Shown: positions 1 through 10,288 of the stretch, one piece after another
How the letters are laid out: each line of letters opens with the position of its first letter
Numbering within the stretch: position 1 is the stretch's first letter
NCBI GenBank assembly: GCA_019649035.1
Contig: BMAT01006041.1
Span: 286,289-328,394 of the forward strand
Source of the DNA: Elysia marginata
Taxonomy: Eukaryota; Mollusca; Gastropoda; Plakobranchidae
Reading direction: 5' to 3'
Length of the DNA: 42,106 nt
Position numbers and translations under genes: made by a program
Notes under the pieces: model-generated
Told to the model about the DNA's origin: nothing
Seen by the model: only the letters and a program-made list of their open reading frames with translations
Database searches by the model: none

Positions 1-413
1 AAAAAATGGTTTTGTATGTACATACAGTAGTGATTTGTGATAAATACTTACAATTTTAAACCACAAAATCAATCATTCAACACTAACTAATTCTTGGTAA
101 AAATCTAATGGGCAGAAAAAGATAAAGTCTCAACTGTGAATCTCTAATTTTTCATTAAAAAACACAAACGATTTCTGTCCATAATTTAGGTTGAAAAATG
201 TGTTTAAAGTGTGGAGTATGAAAATTCTTCAGATGGTTTTCTGTATCAGTATGACACTGTGGTCTTTATTAACATAAATGACTATTATCTGCAACAAAGT
301 AAGACAAATCCATGACATGGGGAACATTTTCTTTAACTATATTTGAGTATGGTTTCTCTGATAAGGCTTAAGCAAGTTTTTTTTACTTATATATTATTAT
401 AAATTTTTTGTAG
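1..413 (+). other. Intron (5' part outside the window)
   Basis: AT-rich sequence ending in a T-rich tract and TTTGTAG just before the first visible kinase exon. No coding segment, RNA gene or repeat was recognised in it. Confidence 0.8.
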
Positions 414-484
414 GGCCCTGTACCAGTGAAATGGATGGCTCTGGAGTCATTCACCCACAGAATCTACACAACCAAGAGTGATGT
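414..484 (+). CDS. Receptor tyrosine kinase exon a (activation-segment end, subdomain VIII)
   Basis: A T-rich acceptor ending TTTTTTGTAG precedes 71 nt encoding GPVPVKWMALESFTHRIYTT followed by KSDV. The donor GTAAGT begins at 485 and the exon ends two bases into the Val codon. This is the P+1 loop and the start of subdomain IX. The usual Ala-Pro-Glu reads Ala-Leu-Glu here. The first base is in codon phase 0 relative to this reading, so the preceding exon should end on a whole codon. Confidence 0.93.
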
Positions 485-3400
485 GTAAGTAAAAAAATTT
501 ACCTTCACAAATCTACACATTAAACATTTTCATCCAAAAAGAAGGACTTTCTTATACACAAATATTTAGTGATGTGCTATTTTAGGAAAAATATAATTTA
601 TGGTATACTCTGAGTCTTTCAGAATTTTTCAGTTTTTTCCCCTTTATTTAAACAACGTTAACTGTGGTAGGTGAGTTGTCATAATTATATTAAATGCTTT
701 AACGTTCAAATTTTTTAAACACATTTAAAACTAATTAATTAAGCCATGCAAAAAGGTCTTTTCAGTTGATTTAATATATGATATTTGATTGGTACTGTCT
801 TCCAGGTGGTCATATGGTATCCTGTTGTGGGAACTGTTCTCTTTAGGTAAGAGTTCAGACTTGTGACGTGTATTTGAGTAGGCCTAAATTTGAAACTCTA
901 CTCTTTTAAGTTTTTTCTTCATGTTTTCTACTATTTTGAACAAACTGAGAATATAACAAAAGAAAACAAAACAAAAAAACCACAAAGAACTTTCATAAAA
1001 TCCAGTTTTGAATTTTTGTGTTATTGTTATATTTTAGACATCTATACTGTCAGATAACTGTACATTAAAACTTTCAGCTTTTAAAATTATTTCTTATGAA
1101 CAAGCCAAAATTATTTTAATCTTAAACACGTTTGCCATTGTGGAAATCTGTTACAGTATTAGTGAAAAGCGTTAGATGTTGAAATTTTTTTTATGAACTA
1201 TAACTATTTGTACCGGTACCTCTTTTTTATATTTATAATTTTCAGTGGTGCCAGTCTAAAGATTAAATACATTTTTTTAATATTGACCCAAATTAATATA
1301 TAGGTTGTCAACTTCTGTTTATTTGTTTAAGCTTGTTATATGTGTATGCTTTTTTGTTTACTTGTTTAAGACTTTAAAATTTGGTTTGGTCTTTCTTGTT
1401 TGTTCAAGGTGGGAACCCATATCCTGGTGTGGAGATCAATGAAAAATTTATCGGACTTCTCAAGTCAGGATATCGCATGGAGAAGCCACCTTTTGCTACT
1501 GATGACCTGTAAGTCGTCTACTTTCCTTTACATGGGACTGCTTAGATAAGAAACTGCTCCTATAGGCATATTTGGAATCGTTAAAAAAGTTTTGATAGCA
1601 ATTATAAAAATGCTTTGAATTTTTAGTAGTGTATTTTTCATTATATAGGATTGATGAGATAAGAAACTTTTGAAATAGGCCTGTGTGGAACTGTTTTAAA
1701 ATTTTTTTTTATTGAATTTAAATATTGTTTCTACCTACATGGATTAGAAATGTACTGTAGGCCCAGCTTGTAAAGCATTACTTATTGTTTATATATTTAT
1801 TCCTTTCATGGTTCAAATAACCCATTAATTGTCCTACAACCAGCCAAAATGAGTTTTAAGTTGAAATTGGAAACTGTTCAGATTTTTAAACCACAAAACA
1901 CTGTCTTATTTTCAATACTCCCAAACACAACAAACAGAACAACTGCATGATGTTTCTATCTGAAATTATAGCCGTTTGAAGTTGGCAGGGTTAGGACTTG
2001 TGAAATTTCAGAGAGGGGAGAAAATTGCTTTATAAAGTGTAAACAACTACAAAGGTTTAAAGTCGGTAGCAATCATACCAACTAAAAGTAAACTCAAAAC
2101 ATGAAATTTCAACACAAATCGGGTGTGACAACTGTGCAAAAATGGTTTTAGCATAAATTTTAAAAAAAATTGACTTCTGAACACATACTAAACTTTGAAA
2201 GCCTAGGCCTATATCTCAAAACCAGGCCTTGCAACTTAAGACTCATTTGGATGGAATGGGAGACAGATATTGTCGTCTAGGGCAGACCTTTTTTTAAATC
2301 ATTGATTAAAGTTCAAATTTTGTAATCTAAATTTTGCTATTGTCTTTTTAAAAAGTTAAAATGTTGTTATTAAGCCTGATTTCTTCTTGCTTTATGAGAA
2401 ATGTCTTATTCCTAGTATAACGTGATTATGGTAAATTAAGTTTTATCTTTCAAATTTGATATTTTTTATGCTTTCCCTTTCATCATATTCTTTTCCCATA
2501 AAATTGCATTCAGTACGAGCTCTGTTACTTCTGAGTTAAAGCTGTGAACGTTATGATGAGTGCTATATTTCTTTTCAAAGGATGATTGCTATAATAAATT
2601 TGATACAGTATTAATGACATTACATTTACCATCCATGTAGGTTACTGACTAACTCCGTTTAGCACAAATTCCGAGTTACAGGTAGCTGTTTAGAAACTCA
2701 CATCCATCACTGTGGGTTTGAGGCTGCCTAACTTCGTTCAGCCCAAATTTGAAAGCTATAATTTTTATCACATTAGGTTTCTAAATGGCCATCTCGATGT
2801 AGCTAAAGCCTTTTAAAAACCTACAGAGCTAGGTCTTACAGATTTCTAAATAGCTAATTCAGAAGTTAGTCTGTCAAAAACTTGTAGTAATGCTGTATTT
2901 TTTTTAAATTGGAGTACCGGTACATTTTTAGAAATTTGGTTCTCAGATTTGTTAGACACTTTAACTGCTTTTGATGACATTAGCCTATTGCTATATTTCA
3001 TTCCTCCAGGTATAAACTAATGCTAAAGACATGGAAAGTTGAGCCAGAGGATCGGCCAACCTTCTCATCCCTTGTAGCAAGCATGGGCGATTTTCTAGAG
3101 TCTAATGTGAAACAGGTTTGGCGCAGATTGTTTGTTGTTTTTGGTTTTTTTTTGTATTTTCCCATTACATTGGTGCATGCTTCTCTCTTTTGCATTATCT
3201 TCCTTTTTTCATTCATTCATCCATTATCTTTTTACATATCTACCATCTTGCTTGATTTCTTTTACATTGGTGGTGTCTTGTTGATGTTCTCGCTCTATTC
3301 CTCTGTCTTTCTGTGTGATTATTTTCTTGTATATTTCTCTTTCTTCCTTACAATCTGAGGCATAACTAATCCATGATATTTTCTTTTTTTAAGTGTTCAT

Positions 3401-6400
3401 TAATAAAATTCTTTCTTTTCATATTGATTTTTGTCATACTTTTTTCTTTCATTTCCTCTTTACATCTAATATTTTTTTGTCTTTTCTTGGTAATGTAGTA
3501 TTATCTAGACCTTTCATCACCCTACATGAAGATGCAAGGAGATGGAGATGGCGGATCTGGTGATGAGGCTGGGGATCAAAAGGGAGAAAGCAATATCCTC
3601 ACTGACCCTGATGGTTATCTCAAGATGTCTCCGACCCTTGGTCCAGACTACAGTAATATCCTTCCAAACTCTCCCAAATCTACCAGTTTTTCTCAGGTTG
3701 GTGCTTATAAAGTCAACAACTTGCGTGTTGGAGCAAGGCTTTGAAACAATGGAAGGCTATATCTTAGGATATACCAATTCATTGATGTTGTTGGCTAGTT
3801 ATACATGCATTAAAATTTATGTCATCTGTTAGCTTTTCTTTTGAAATGTTTATAGAATTTAAAAGTTTAATTTTCTTCAAAAGTTTTTGCAGAAATTTTT
3901 TTATTATCGCCATTTACCTAGTTTGTATTAAAATTTCTTTAAGTTTGAACATATTTCTGTCAGAAACATCACAATTTATTAGTAATTTGCTTCTTGTCCA
4001 TGCCTTCTGCTTTAGTTCTCATGAGGGAACTTATGCAATATATAATCACTGAAAGAGGTCACCTGTGATGTTAAAATCTATGCAGCTTTTGTTTTAAATT
4101 TGAACATTGATAGCCATGCTTGAAGAAGGGACATAACATGCTCATCATTTGTCATCAACTTACACCATTCAATTTAAACAATGTAAATCACAACTGATAC
4201 AAATAACCTATACAGTTTTAAAACTTCAACACCAAGAAGTATTATTTTTATTAAATTAAAGCTATTTTATCCAAATTTTGGTACAGTTGAGATAATAGGC
4301 TTATTTTACATAATTCTCTTAGGCTATTTTTCTGCTTCGATAAATATTCAACAGCTTTTAATGTCCTACATTTTAGGTTGATGAGACCACGCCAACATAT
4401 GTCAACCAGCGACGATGGAAAAAAGATGATGAAGTTGATGAGATGGAGATGACTCCATTGACAACCGGAGTGGATGATCGGAAGTCATCCCTGCCAGATG
4501 CCATGGCCCCAGGCTTCATGCCAGATGGGGAAAATCAGGTGAAATAACTATTTGTGTAGAAGCTGAATCATAATCCATTTTTTATAGTTTCAGATCTCCA
4601 GAAGAATTACACTGAGACATGCTGGAGTCTGTAACCCAGACGGTCAACTTTAAGATGAAGCAGAACTGTGAAGATTACTAGCTTGTTAGGTTATGCAAAT
4701 TAGAAGTAATATGAGGTCCAGAAACAATATAAGAAAATCATTTTGCTTTACATGGGTATGAAAAGTAAAAGTAGATTTTATAAAGAATATTTATTTTTTG
4801 AAAATTGAATCTGAATCAGTTCTCACCTTTTTATCATATCCACAAAGATTTTGCCCCAGATGTTGTCAATACTGACTTTTCTTTAAATCAGACTCTCTTT
4901 AATTCTTTGGGCTTCTTGTAAATATCATTGAAATATTCAGTCTCTCCTATCCATGCCAGCACCTTCAGTGTAAGCTCACTGCCTACTTACTTACTGCCGC
5001 ATCTTCAAAAAAGGTCAAAGCAATGTAAAATAGGGAGTTAGATGTAAATTCCACATTCACCTCTAGTTGCTCCCATCCCCTCAAAATTCTTTAGACACTA
5101 TTCAGCAGCTAAACCAGTGCTTTTACCTCATGAAAAAATGTTTAAATAATTATGTATTTTGGTAAGTTTTTGCATGCTTTTTTTACATTTGCTCCTTAAT
5201 TCACTCAGCACTGGCCCTGTCTCACTAAAATGCACGATTCCACTCACGGAATTTCCAAATGCACGGTTATTCTACCTGGGGCAGACTGAGTATCTTCACT
5301 TATTGGGCTAGGCCTAGAGGTAAATAGATAGCTGAAAAAATTAGTCCAATTAGTGCTGAGTGGGTTAAGAAAATAACAGTTATCCATTACGATGAGACTT
5401 CTAGTTGTTTATTTCTAATACTTCTCGAGTAGAAAACAAAGTCAATTAAAATCTACGAACTGTTCAGTCACTTGGTGAAAGCTCTATTTACGTTATATAA
5501 TTGAAATGATATAATCCTGTGCAGTTAAGTCAAATTTTGACTCAAAATGTATTTGAGGTGACATATTTGGTAAAGCTAAATCAAGAAGAATCTGATTTGT
5601 TTTCTTTGTTGGCAATGAGCATTTACCAATATATCAATGAAGTGCCTTACTTTTCTTGAAAGTGCTGAATCATCAAATTGATTAATGTCTCCATAATCCA
5701 TTCAGATTTTGACTTCTATGTCTTTCACTTCAGGTCCAGACAGTAGCTGAAGTTCACCAGTTGGAAGAGACAGACAGTGGCCACAGCAGCACCTGTGAGG
5801 GTGCAACTCTCTCGCCTGTTTTGGCAGTTGAGAACAATGACTATCTAATCCCTGTGCTTCCAGACTCACCACCACCGTCTCCTCCTCATGATGCTTCTCA
5901 ACAACCTCCGCCGAGGCATGAGATTGTTCCTCCTGTCCCAGCACCACCAGAAGGACCTAAGATTAAACTTGCCTCTAAGTTGCCTCCCTTGCGACAAGCT
6001 CCTTCCTCATCAAATACATCAAGACTTAGACAGCCACCACCTTTGCGCTTAAATCCGGCCATAAGTTCTACTGCTCCAAGCTCTGTGTTTCAGGCAGCTG
6101 CCTCCAAAGGTGTTCCCTATGTGTCTAGCAAAAAGAGTGAAGAGTCATCAGGTAGGGATGGTTTGCCAACTTCAGGTTATAGGAAGCGTGGTTCAGATGG
6201 ATTTCTCCCCAACTCTACCCCTCAGGCAACAGCCCCTGCAAACAATGAATCAGTCCCTAGTGGCAGACCTACCCTGGGATCTCTGTTGAAGCCTAACAGT
6301 GGAGGAGCAGATTCATTAACTACTCCATCATCTTCAAATCTTAGTTGGGGTAACAAAAGGGCTGGAATCCCCAAGATGAAAGACACCTCTAGAGTATATA

Positions 6401-6792
6401 CTCCTGCTGGTGGAGCAGCTTCTTCAGGGGCCAACTCTTCGACCCCTGTATCCACAACCCCAACTTCACCTGTAGCACCAACCATATCCAATCCCGTCTC
6501 TAAGTACACAGCATGGCCTCTGCCTCCACCAGACACTGGAAATCTTCAGTCCTCATCTATTAATGGCACTGCCTCTGAGGGCAATTCTTCAGTTACTGAT
6601 CCTAGTCACCCATTCTTAAATGGACCTTTGCGCACTCGAATCGGGCATTTCAGAAATGGATTGAATGAGGGACGTTTTTTGTCGAACGCCTCAAGTGGAT
6701 ACAATTCAGACTTGAGTCCAGCAGAATCCACACCGCCCCCTGACTACCGGGCTGTTTTGGAGGATGCTACAGAAACAGATATCCTTGTGTAG
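414..6792 (+). CDS. PDGF/VEGF-receptor-like receptor tyrosine kinase, 3' part (seven exons, 5' incomplete)
   Basis: Join of 414-484, 806-846, 1409-1508, 3010-3115, 3499-3696, 4377-4538 and 5734-6792 gives 1737 nt in one frame: 578 residues plus TAG. All introns have GT-AG borders and the phases match. Residues 1-106 are kinase subdomains VIII-XI, with VKWMALES, SDVWSYGILLWELFSLGG and the EPEDRPTF arginine. Residues 107-578 are a long, low-complexity, Pro/Ser/Thr-rich tail with many tyrosine motifs. By family knowledge the protein is a membrane receptor that autophosphorylates its tail after ligand binding and recruits SH2 proteins. SDVWSYGILLWE plus a GNPYPG block and a C-terminal SGYNSD resemble PDGFR/VEGFR family members more than FGFR or INSR. 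RET is the main alternative because it also lacks the APE proline. The ectodomain, transmembrane segment and catalytic loop lie upstream of the window. Kinase family is certain; the PVR assignment is likely. Confidence 0.9.
485..805 (+). other. Intron between exons a and b
   Basis: Starts GTAAGT and ends TGTCTTCCAG. AT-rich, and nothing else was recognised. Confidence 0.88.
806..846 (+). CDS. Receptor tyrosine kinase exon b (subdomain IX)
   Basis: A 41-nt exon between acceptor CTTCCAG (AG at 804-805) and donor GTAAGA (847). With the neighbouring exons it encodes the DVWSYGILLWELFSLG block. The Asp, Trp and Gly of DxWxxG are intact. It is very short and phase 2-1, so skipping it would shift the frame and destroy the C-lobe. 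Confidence 0.93.
847..1408 (+). other. Intron between exons b and c
   Basis: Starts GTAAGA and ends TTTGTTCAAG. It contains the 8-base palindrome TAGGCCTA at 879 and the 10-base palindrome GTACCGGTAC at 1210-1219. No exon was seen. Confidence 0.88.
1409..1508 (+). CDS. Receptor tyrosine kinase exon c (subdomains IX-X)
   Basis: 100 nt between acceptor TTCAAG and donor GTAAGT (1509). It encodes GNPYPGVEINEKF, then GLLKSGYRMEKPPFATDDL completed by the next exon. NPYPG, the Lys-Ser-Gly-Tyr-Arg-Met run and the acidic stretch before the next helix are typical of the C-lobe in split-kinase-type receptors (PDGFR, VEGFR) and RET. Confidence 0.93.
1509..3009 (+). other. Intron between exons c and d
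   Basis: 1.5 kb, GTAAGT to CCTCCAG. It contains TAGGCCTA at 2204-2211 and a second GTACCGGTAC at 2914-2923. No coding sequence or recognisable transposon was found. Confidence 0.87.
3010..3115 (+). CDS. Receptor tyrosine kinase exon d (subdomain XI, end of kinase domain)
   Basis: Acceptor CCTCCAG precedes 106 nt encoding YKLMLKTWKVEPEDRPTFSS and then LVASMGDFLESNVKQ. The conserved Arg of EDRP, which in kinases pairs with the APE glutamate, is present. GDFLESNVKQ is close in form to the end of VEGFR kinase domains. The exon ends on a whole codon (CAG). Its donor GTTTGG is weaker than those upstream, and the frame stays open 243 nt into the intron. Confidence 0.92.
3116..3498 (+). other. Intron between exons d and e, pyrimidine-rich
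   Basis: GTTTGG to AATGTAG, strongly T/C-rich on the coding strand. Read through from exon d it stays open to a stop at 3356-3358 and would add 80 mostly hydrophobic residues. Confidence 0.85.
3499..3696 (+). CDS. Receptor tyrosine kinase exon e (proximal tail, YxxM and YxN motifs)
   Basis: 198 nt, phase 0-0, after acceptor AATGTAG and before donor GTTGGT. It opens with Tyr-Tyr-Leu-Asp-Leu, then SPYMKM (Tyr codon 3523-3525). A Gly/Asp-rich acidic linker follows, then DGYLKM (Tyr 3616-3618) and DYSNI (Tyr 3649-3651). In known receptors pYxxM binds the SH2 domains of PI3K p85 and pYxN binds Grb2. Use of these sites here is inferred. Confidence 0.88.
3697..4376 (+). other. Intron between exons e and f
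   Basis: GTTGGT to CATTTTAG, AT-rich. Reading on from exon e meets a stop at 3742-3744. Nothing else was recognised. Confidence 0.85.
4377..4538 (+). CDS. Receptor tyrosine kinase exon f (YVNQ Grb2-type motif)
   Basis: 162 nt, phase 0-0, after acceptor CATTTTAG and before donor GTGAAA. It encodes TPTYVNQRRWKKDDEVDEME and a short Met/Pro-containing segment. YVNQ (Tyr codon 4398-4400) matches the classic Grb2 SH2 consensus pYxNx. The exon can be skipped without a frame change, which would remove this site. Confidence 0.87.
4539..5733 (+). other. Intron between exon f and the last coding exon
   Basis: GTGAAA to CACTTCAG, 1.2 kb. It contains TAGGCCTA at 5309-5316. Reading on from exon f meets a stop one codon into the intron. 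No repeat family was recognised. Confidence 0.85.
5734..6792 (+). CDS. Receptor tyrosine kinase last coding exon (disordered Pro/Ser-rich tail)
   Basis: 1059 nt from acceptor CACTTCAG to TAG at 6790-6792, giving 352 residues. Order: LEETDSGHSSTCEG, ENNDYLIPVLPDSPPP (Tyr codon 5842-5844), a proline-rich run with PPVPAPPEGP and KLPPLRQAP that could bind SH3 domains, long Ser/Thr/Asn/Pro-rich stretches, then SSGYNSDLSP (Tyr 6700-6702), PPPDYRAV and C-terminal ETDILV. NDYLIPxLPD resembles the PDGFR tail, and SGYNSD resembles the SGYHSD region of VEGFR tails. No folded domain is visible. Confidence 0.9.
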   Translation, partial: VQTVAEVHQLEETDSGHSSTCEGATLSPVLAVENNDYLIPVLPDSPPPSPPHDASQQPPPRHEIVPPVPAPPEGPKIKLASKLPPLRQAPSSSNTSRLRQPPPLRLNPAISSTAPSSVFQAAASKGVPYVSSKKSEESSGRDGLPTSGYRKRGSDGFLPNSTPQATAPANNESVPSGRPTLGSLLKPNSGGADSLTTPSSSNLSWGNKRAGIPKMKDTSRVYTPAGGAASSGANSSTPVSTTPTSPVAPTISNPVSKYTAWPLPPPDTGNLQSSSINGTASEGNSSVTDPSHPFLNGPLRTRIGHFRNGLNEGRFLSNASSGYNSDLSPAESTPPPDYRAVLEDATETDILV

Positions 6793-7423
6793 AAAGGTCA
6801 TTTTTCAACCCTTCTCTGATTTATGTAGACTGAACTTGTGCAACTAGTCTTCAACATTTGCTTTAAAGGAACACGAATTCTGCCATCAGAGAACTTTTTA
6901 AGGCTTATGCTTCTGTGAATAACAATTGTTCTTTCTTTTTAAAAAGACGGAACTTTCATTGCAGAGGAAATTCATAAAACAAAGACATTTCTAGAACTAT
7001 ATCTTTGACTTTTAATGTCCAAAAGACACAGGCTGACTGTGGTGGTATTGAACTTGTGCTTCTAATATTGTTGAAAGTTATGCTCAATCATAACATTGAA
7101 TTCATCTGTTGTACTGTATCCAGCACAAGTACAGGCTTCAGAAAAGACCAAGTGTAGCTGACAATTGGAATGGAATGTCAAATTCTCATAATTTTACATC
7201 CATGTAGCAACACACTGGCTAGTCGATATTTCACTGTAAAGTTTTCATTGAAATGTTATGACTTTTAAAAATTGTTATTAACGAGACAGAAAGAGGAATT
7301 ATTAACAAGACCAAGATAGGTCAATGGCTTATACTGAAATATACAAGAGTAATTTGCTTGGCTATCCTTTTTTGTTAGCAGACGTACAAAACTGATGGCA
7401 CATAACATTGTTATAATAAATTG

Positions 7424-7481
7424 ATGAGCAGCCAGGCAAAACTCAGCTTCTGTCAGAAAAAAGTTTTGCCTGGCTGTTCGT
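7424..7481 (+). other. Hairpin in the receptor 3' UTR
   Basis: CAGCCAGGCAAAACT (7429-7443) and AGTTTTGCCTGGCTG (7462-7476) are exact reverse complements, a 15-bp perfect stem. Five more pairs (two of them G-U) extend it outward to 7424 and 7481. The 18-nt loop contains TTCT/AGAA, which could add a short inner stem. Total is 58 nt. It could be a cis-acting RNA structure, a microRNA-like precursor or a small palindromic insertion. Confidence 0.7.
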
Positions 7482-8733
7482 ACTTGCCAAGACAGCAATT
7501 GAACTTATGATGCTGACAATAAGTTACAGATAGTATATACTAACTTATAAAATTCAGCTATATTTTGGTAGCCTGGACCAGTATTAATTTTCTAAAAATT
7601 GCTGAAACTTAGCAGATTTAATCTGCTTTTGGGTAAAAAAAAATTCAGAAAGCACAAAGTAATGATTCTTGTAACAACTTTAATTATACAATCATGTGTT
7701 TATAAACTTTCATTTAAAAACTCGAAGGCTTGCATTCAGTTACATTGAGTTGAAGCAGAAACTTTAAACTTAGCAAACCATCATAATATGAATTTGTAAG
7801 GGATCTTTTCTAGTTTTTTTAATACTGCATTTTAAAAAGAAACCAAAATTTGGCTTCATCTGTTTTGAATTTTGATACTTCTATACAGCATTTCAAGGGT
7901 ACTCTATAACACCGTCAACATCACTTTTGTAAAAAAAAAATATATTAAAAAATGACACACAACTTATATTCAGACTGAATGCAAGACAAACTGTTTTGGC
8001 TTAATACATAATGCTTAAATGTGATATAATGGCTTTTGCTGTATTTCCTGATTTTATTATTCTTCTGATCACTTGCGTTTGAGCATCATGCTTGAATAAT
8101 AACAGCCTTGCTCTATTGTTTGTCAGTGTCAAATAGTGAAAAATTTGATTTTCTACTTTCTTTTTACTCTGCTTGTGCCATACCGTTAAGTATAACAGTA
8201 CCCTGTTCTAAAAGATAGGTGACCATTTTTGTTGACATAACCTGGCTTTGTTGTTCTTCTTTGTTTTTTTTAATTCAGTTTACTAAAAATCAAATGGCAT
8301 AGAAATTCAAGCATAAAAAACTATTCAGCATGATTAATGTTGTGATTATTGTAATCATCAATACAAATATTTTCTTTTGCATTATTATGAAAAGAAAAAG
8401 AAGAAAATAAAAATAGAATTCAAATTTTCAGGATTTGGTGGAGAATTTTAAGCTCTTCTTTTTTCCCAAAAACAATATAAGATAAATTAACCAGAATTTC
8501 AAAGATTTTGCCTAAATTTGTTTCATACCTTTTACTCATTTTCATGAATCAAGTTAATACAATTTTACATCTTCTTTTATCATTGCAAGAGAGCTGCACA
8601 AGATCTGACAACAGCCCATTTGCATGTTTTGCTTATCCACAAGGTTGGAAGCTCTCACTGACTTGTGGCTCAAAGTAAAGGTTCTTTAGAAAGTAGGTCA
8701 CAAAGCAGGACATTGCAAGACAATAATAAAGAA

Positions 8734-8802
8734 TGTGTGTGTGTGTGTGTGTGTGAAGAAGAAGATGTGAATGTGAGAGAGACAGACACAGACAGACAGA
8801 CA
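8734..8802. repeat. (TG)11 microsatellite followed by a GACA-type tract
   Basis: TG repeats from 8734 to 8755, then after a short spacer GAGAGAGACAGACACAGACA-type sequence to about 8802. Confidence 0.92.
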
Positions 8803-9640
8803 AGCAGCTAGCTATACATGAAGAGACTGAGACACACAGGTGGAACGACGGAAAGACACAGACAGCTTGAGGCAGACTTAAGTCACATTGAATACACTCT
8901 TTGTAAATAGTTGAACAGAATTTGTCTCTGTAATTATCAAATTGGACGTAAGCTTTTAATGTGTGTATGATTGAGAGTGGGGGGTTAGTATTTCTTGTTG
9001 CAGTATGACATGAATATTGGATGTGTCAAATTTTTCATGCACCTTTTTAAAAAATGATAAAGAAATCATTGTTACTAAAAAGTATTTGAATTCCTTGTTT
9101 CAATCTTGTAAAAACTCATGCATACATTCAATGTAAGCCTAGCAGTTTGACGTTATGATCACTTAACTGCATAAGCTTAAATTAGCTCAGTGCAGTGAAC
9201 AGCAGTGATAGAAAAAAAAAAGAAATGCTCAACTGTTATTCACATTTTGCATTGTAAAACTGACTTGTCTTCTTATGCTCTTCATCTTGACATCCCTCCA
9301 CTTCACATATTTTGTGAAACTCAAACAGTATTATAAAAATTACCTAGCCTGACAAAGATTAAACTTTAAAATTAATTGTGTGTCAACTGATATGATTCTT
9401 ATAAGGCCAGATTGTAAAGTTCTATTTCTTTGAATATTTGGACACGCATCCTTCTAAAAAAAAAAGAAAAAAAAAGTTATGAATAATTTTAGACTTTCAG
9501 CTGCACTGGTACAAAATGAAGGTAAACTCTAAAGTTTGTGGATAATTTTTGTTTTAAATTTCAATGAAGAGTACCGTACAATGATGGGATTATAAACATT
9601 GTATACTTCTATTTGGCTTTTTTATAAACTGATATGATGA

Positions 9641-9843
9641 GTGAGAGAGACACAGACAGACAGACAGGCAAAGAAGAGAGAGAGAGACAGACAGAAAGAC
9701 AAAGACAGACAGACATACAGATAGACCAAGACAGAGACAGAAAGACAGACAGAATGACAAAGACAGAGACAGACAGACAGAGAAGGAAGACAGTAGAAAA
9801 AATATAAGAGACATAATGACTAAAAAAGACACACACACACACA
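9641..9843. repeat. GACA/GAGA tract with a terminal (AC)n
   Basis: About 150 bases of imperfect GACA, GAGA and AAAGACAGA units to 9794, then after a spacer an (AC)7 run at 9829-9843. The purine strand is +. Long open frames on the - strand here are only artefacts of the repeat. Confidence 0.92.
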
Positions 9844-10282
9844 TAGTTTTACTAAAATATGATTGTCTGAAGAATCGGGCACAGACAGAGAATAATTTAG
9901 TAAATTAATCAATTCTTTATAGATCTTTGAAAGTGCATAGTCCTGGGGTTTTTTAAAGCAAGAAAACATGATGGTTTTAACTTGACGTAATGTTTGGCGT
10001 GATATTGTATGTTGAGAATGTCAAGTTAATTAAACAGGTCTTTGCAAAAAATTTAATGCTCAATGTTTTTTCAAGAAATGTATGCAAGCAGTTAATATGT
10101 ATTACTAGCACCATTGCAACAATGTTTATAGATATATTAACTTATATGCATAATGATGTTGCTTGTTTTATACAAAGATAACAATAAGTGTAAAATTTAT
10201 ATTGTATAAATATTTATATAAAAAGTGTATTACATACAAAACTGTAACGTAAGATAAATAATTATTCATTTTGTCACTATTC

Positions 10283-10288
10283 AATAAA
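10283..10288 (+). terminator. Candidate polyadenylation signal
   Basis: AATAAA followed within 30-40 bases by GTTTGTG and TCTTTGTTTTTTATTTT, the usual GT/T-rich downstream arrangement. It is the best-formed candidate after the receptor stop codon, 3.5 kb downstream of it. Confidence 0.4.

Noticed and set aside
5702..6536. Antisense frames inside the last receptor exon (5702-5947 and 6222-6536, -)
   Set aside because: They are shadows of the coding strand. Splice-site and motif evidence favours the + strand.
9590..9844. Two overlapping Ser/Leu/Cys-rich frames on the - strand
   Set aside because: They come from the GACA/AC repeat read in reverse and have no real coding signal.
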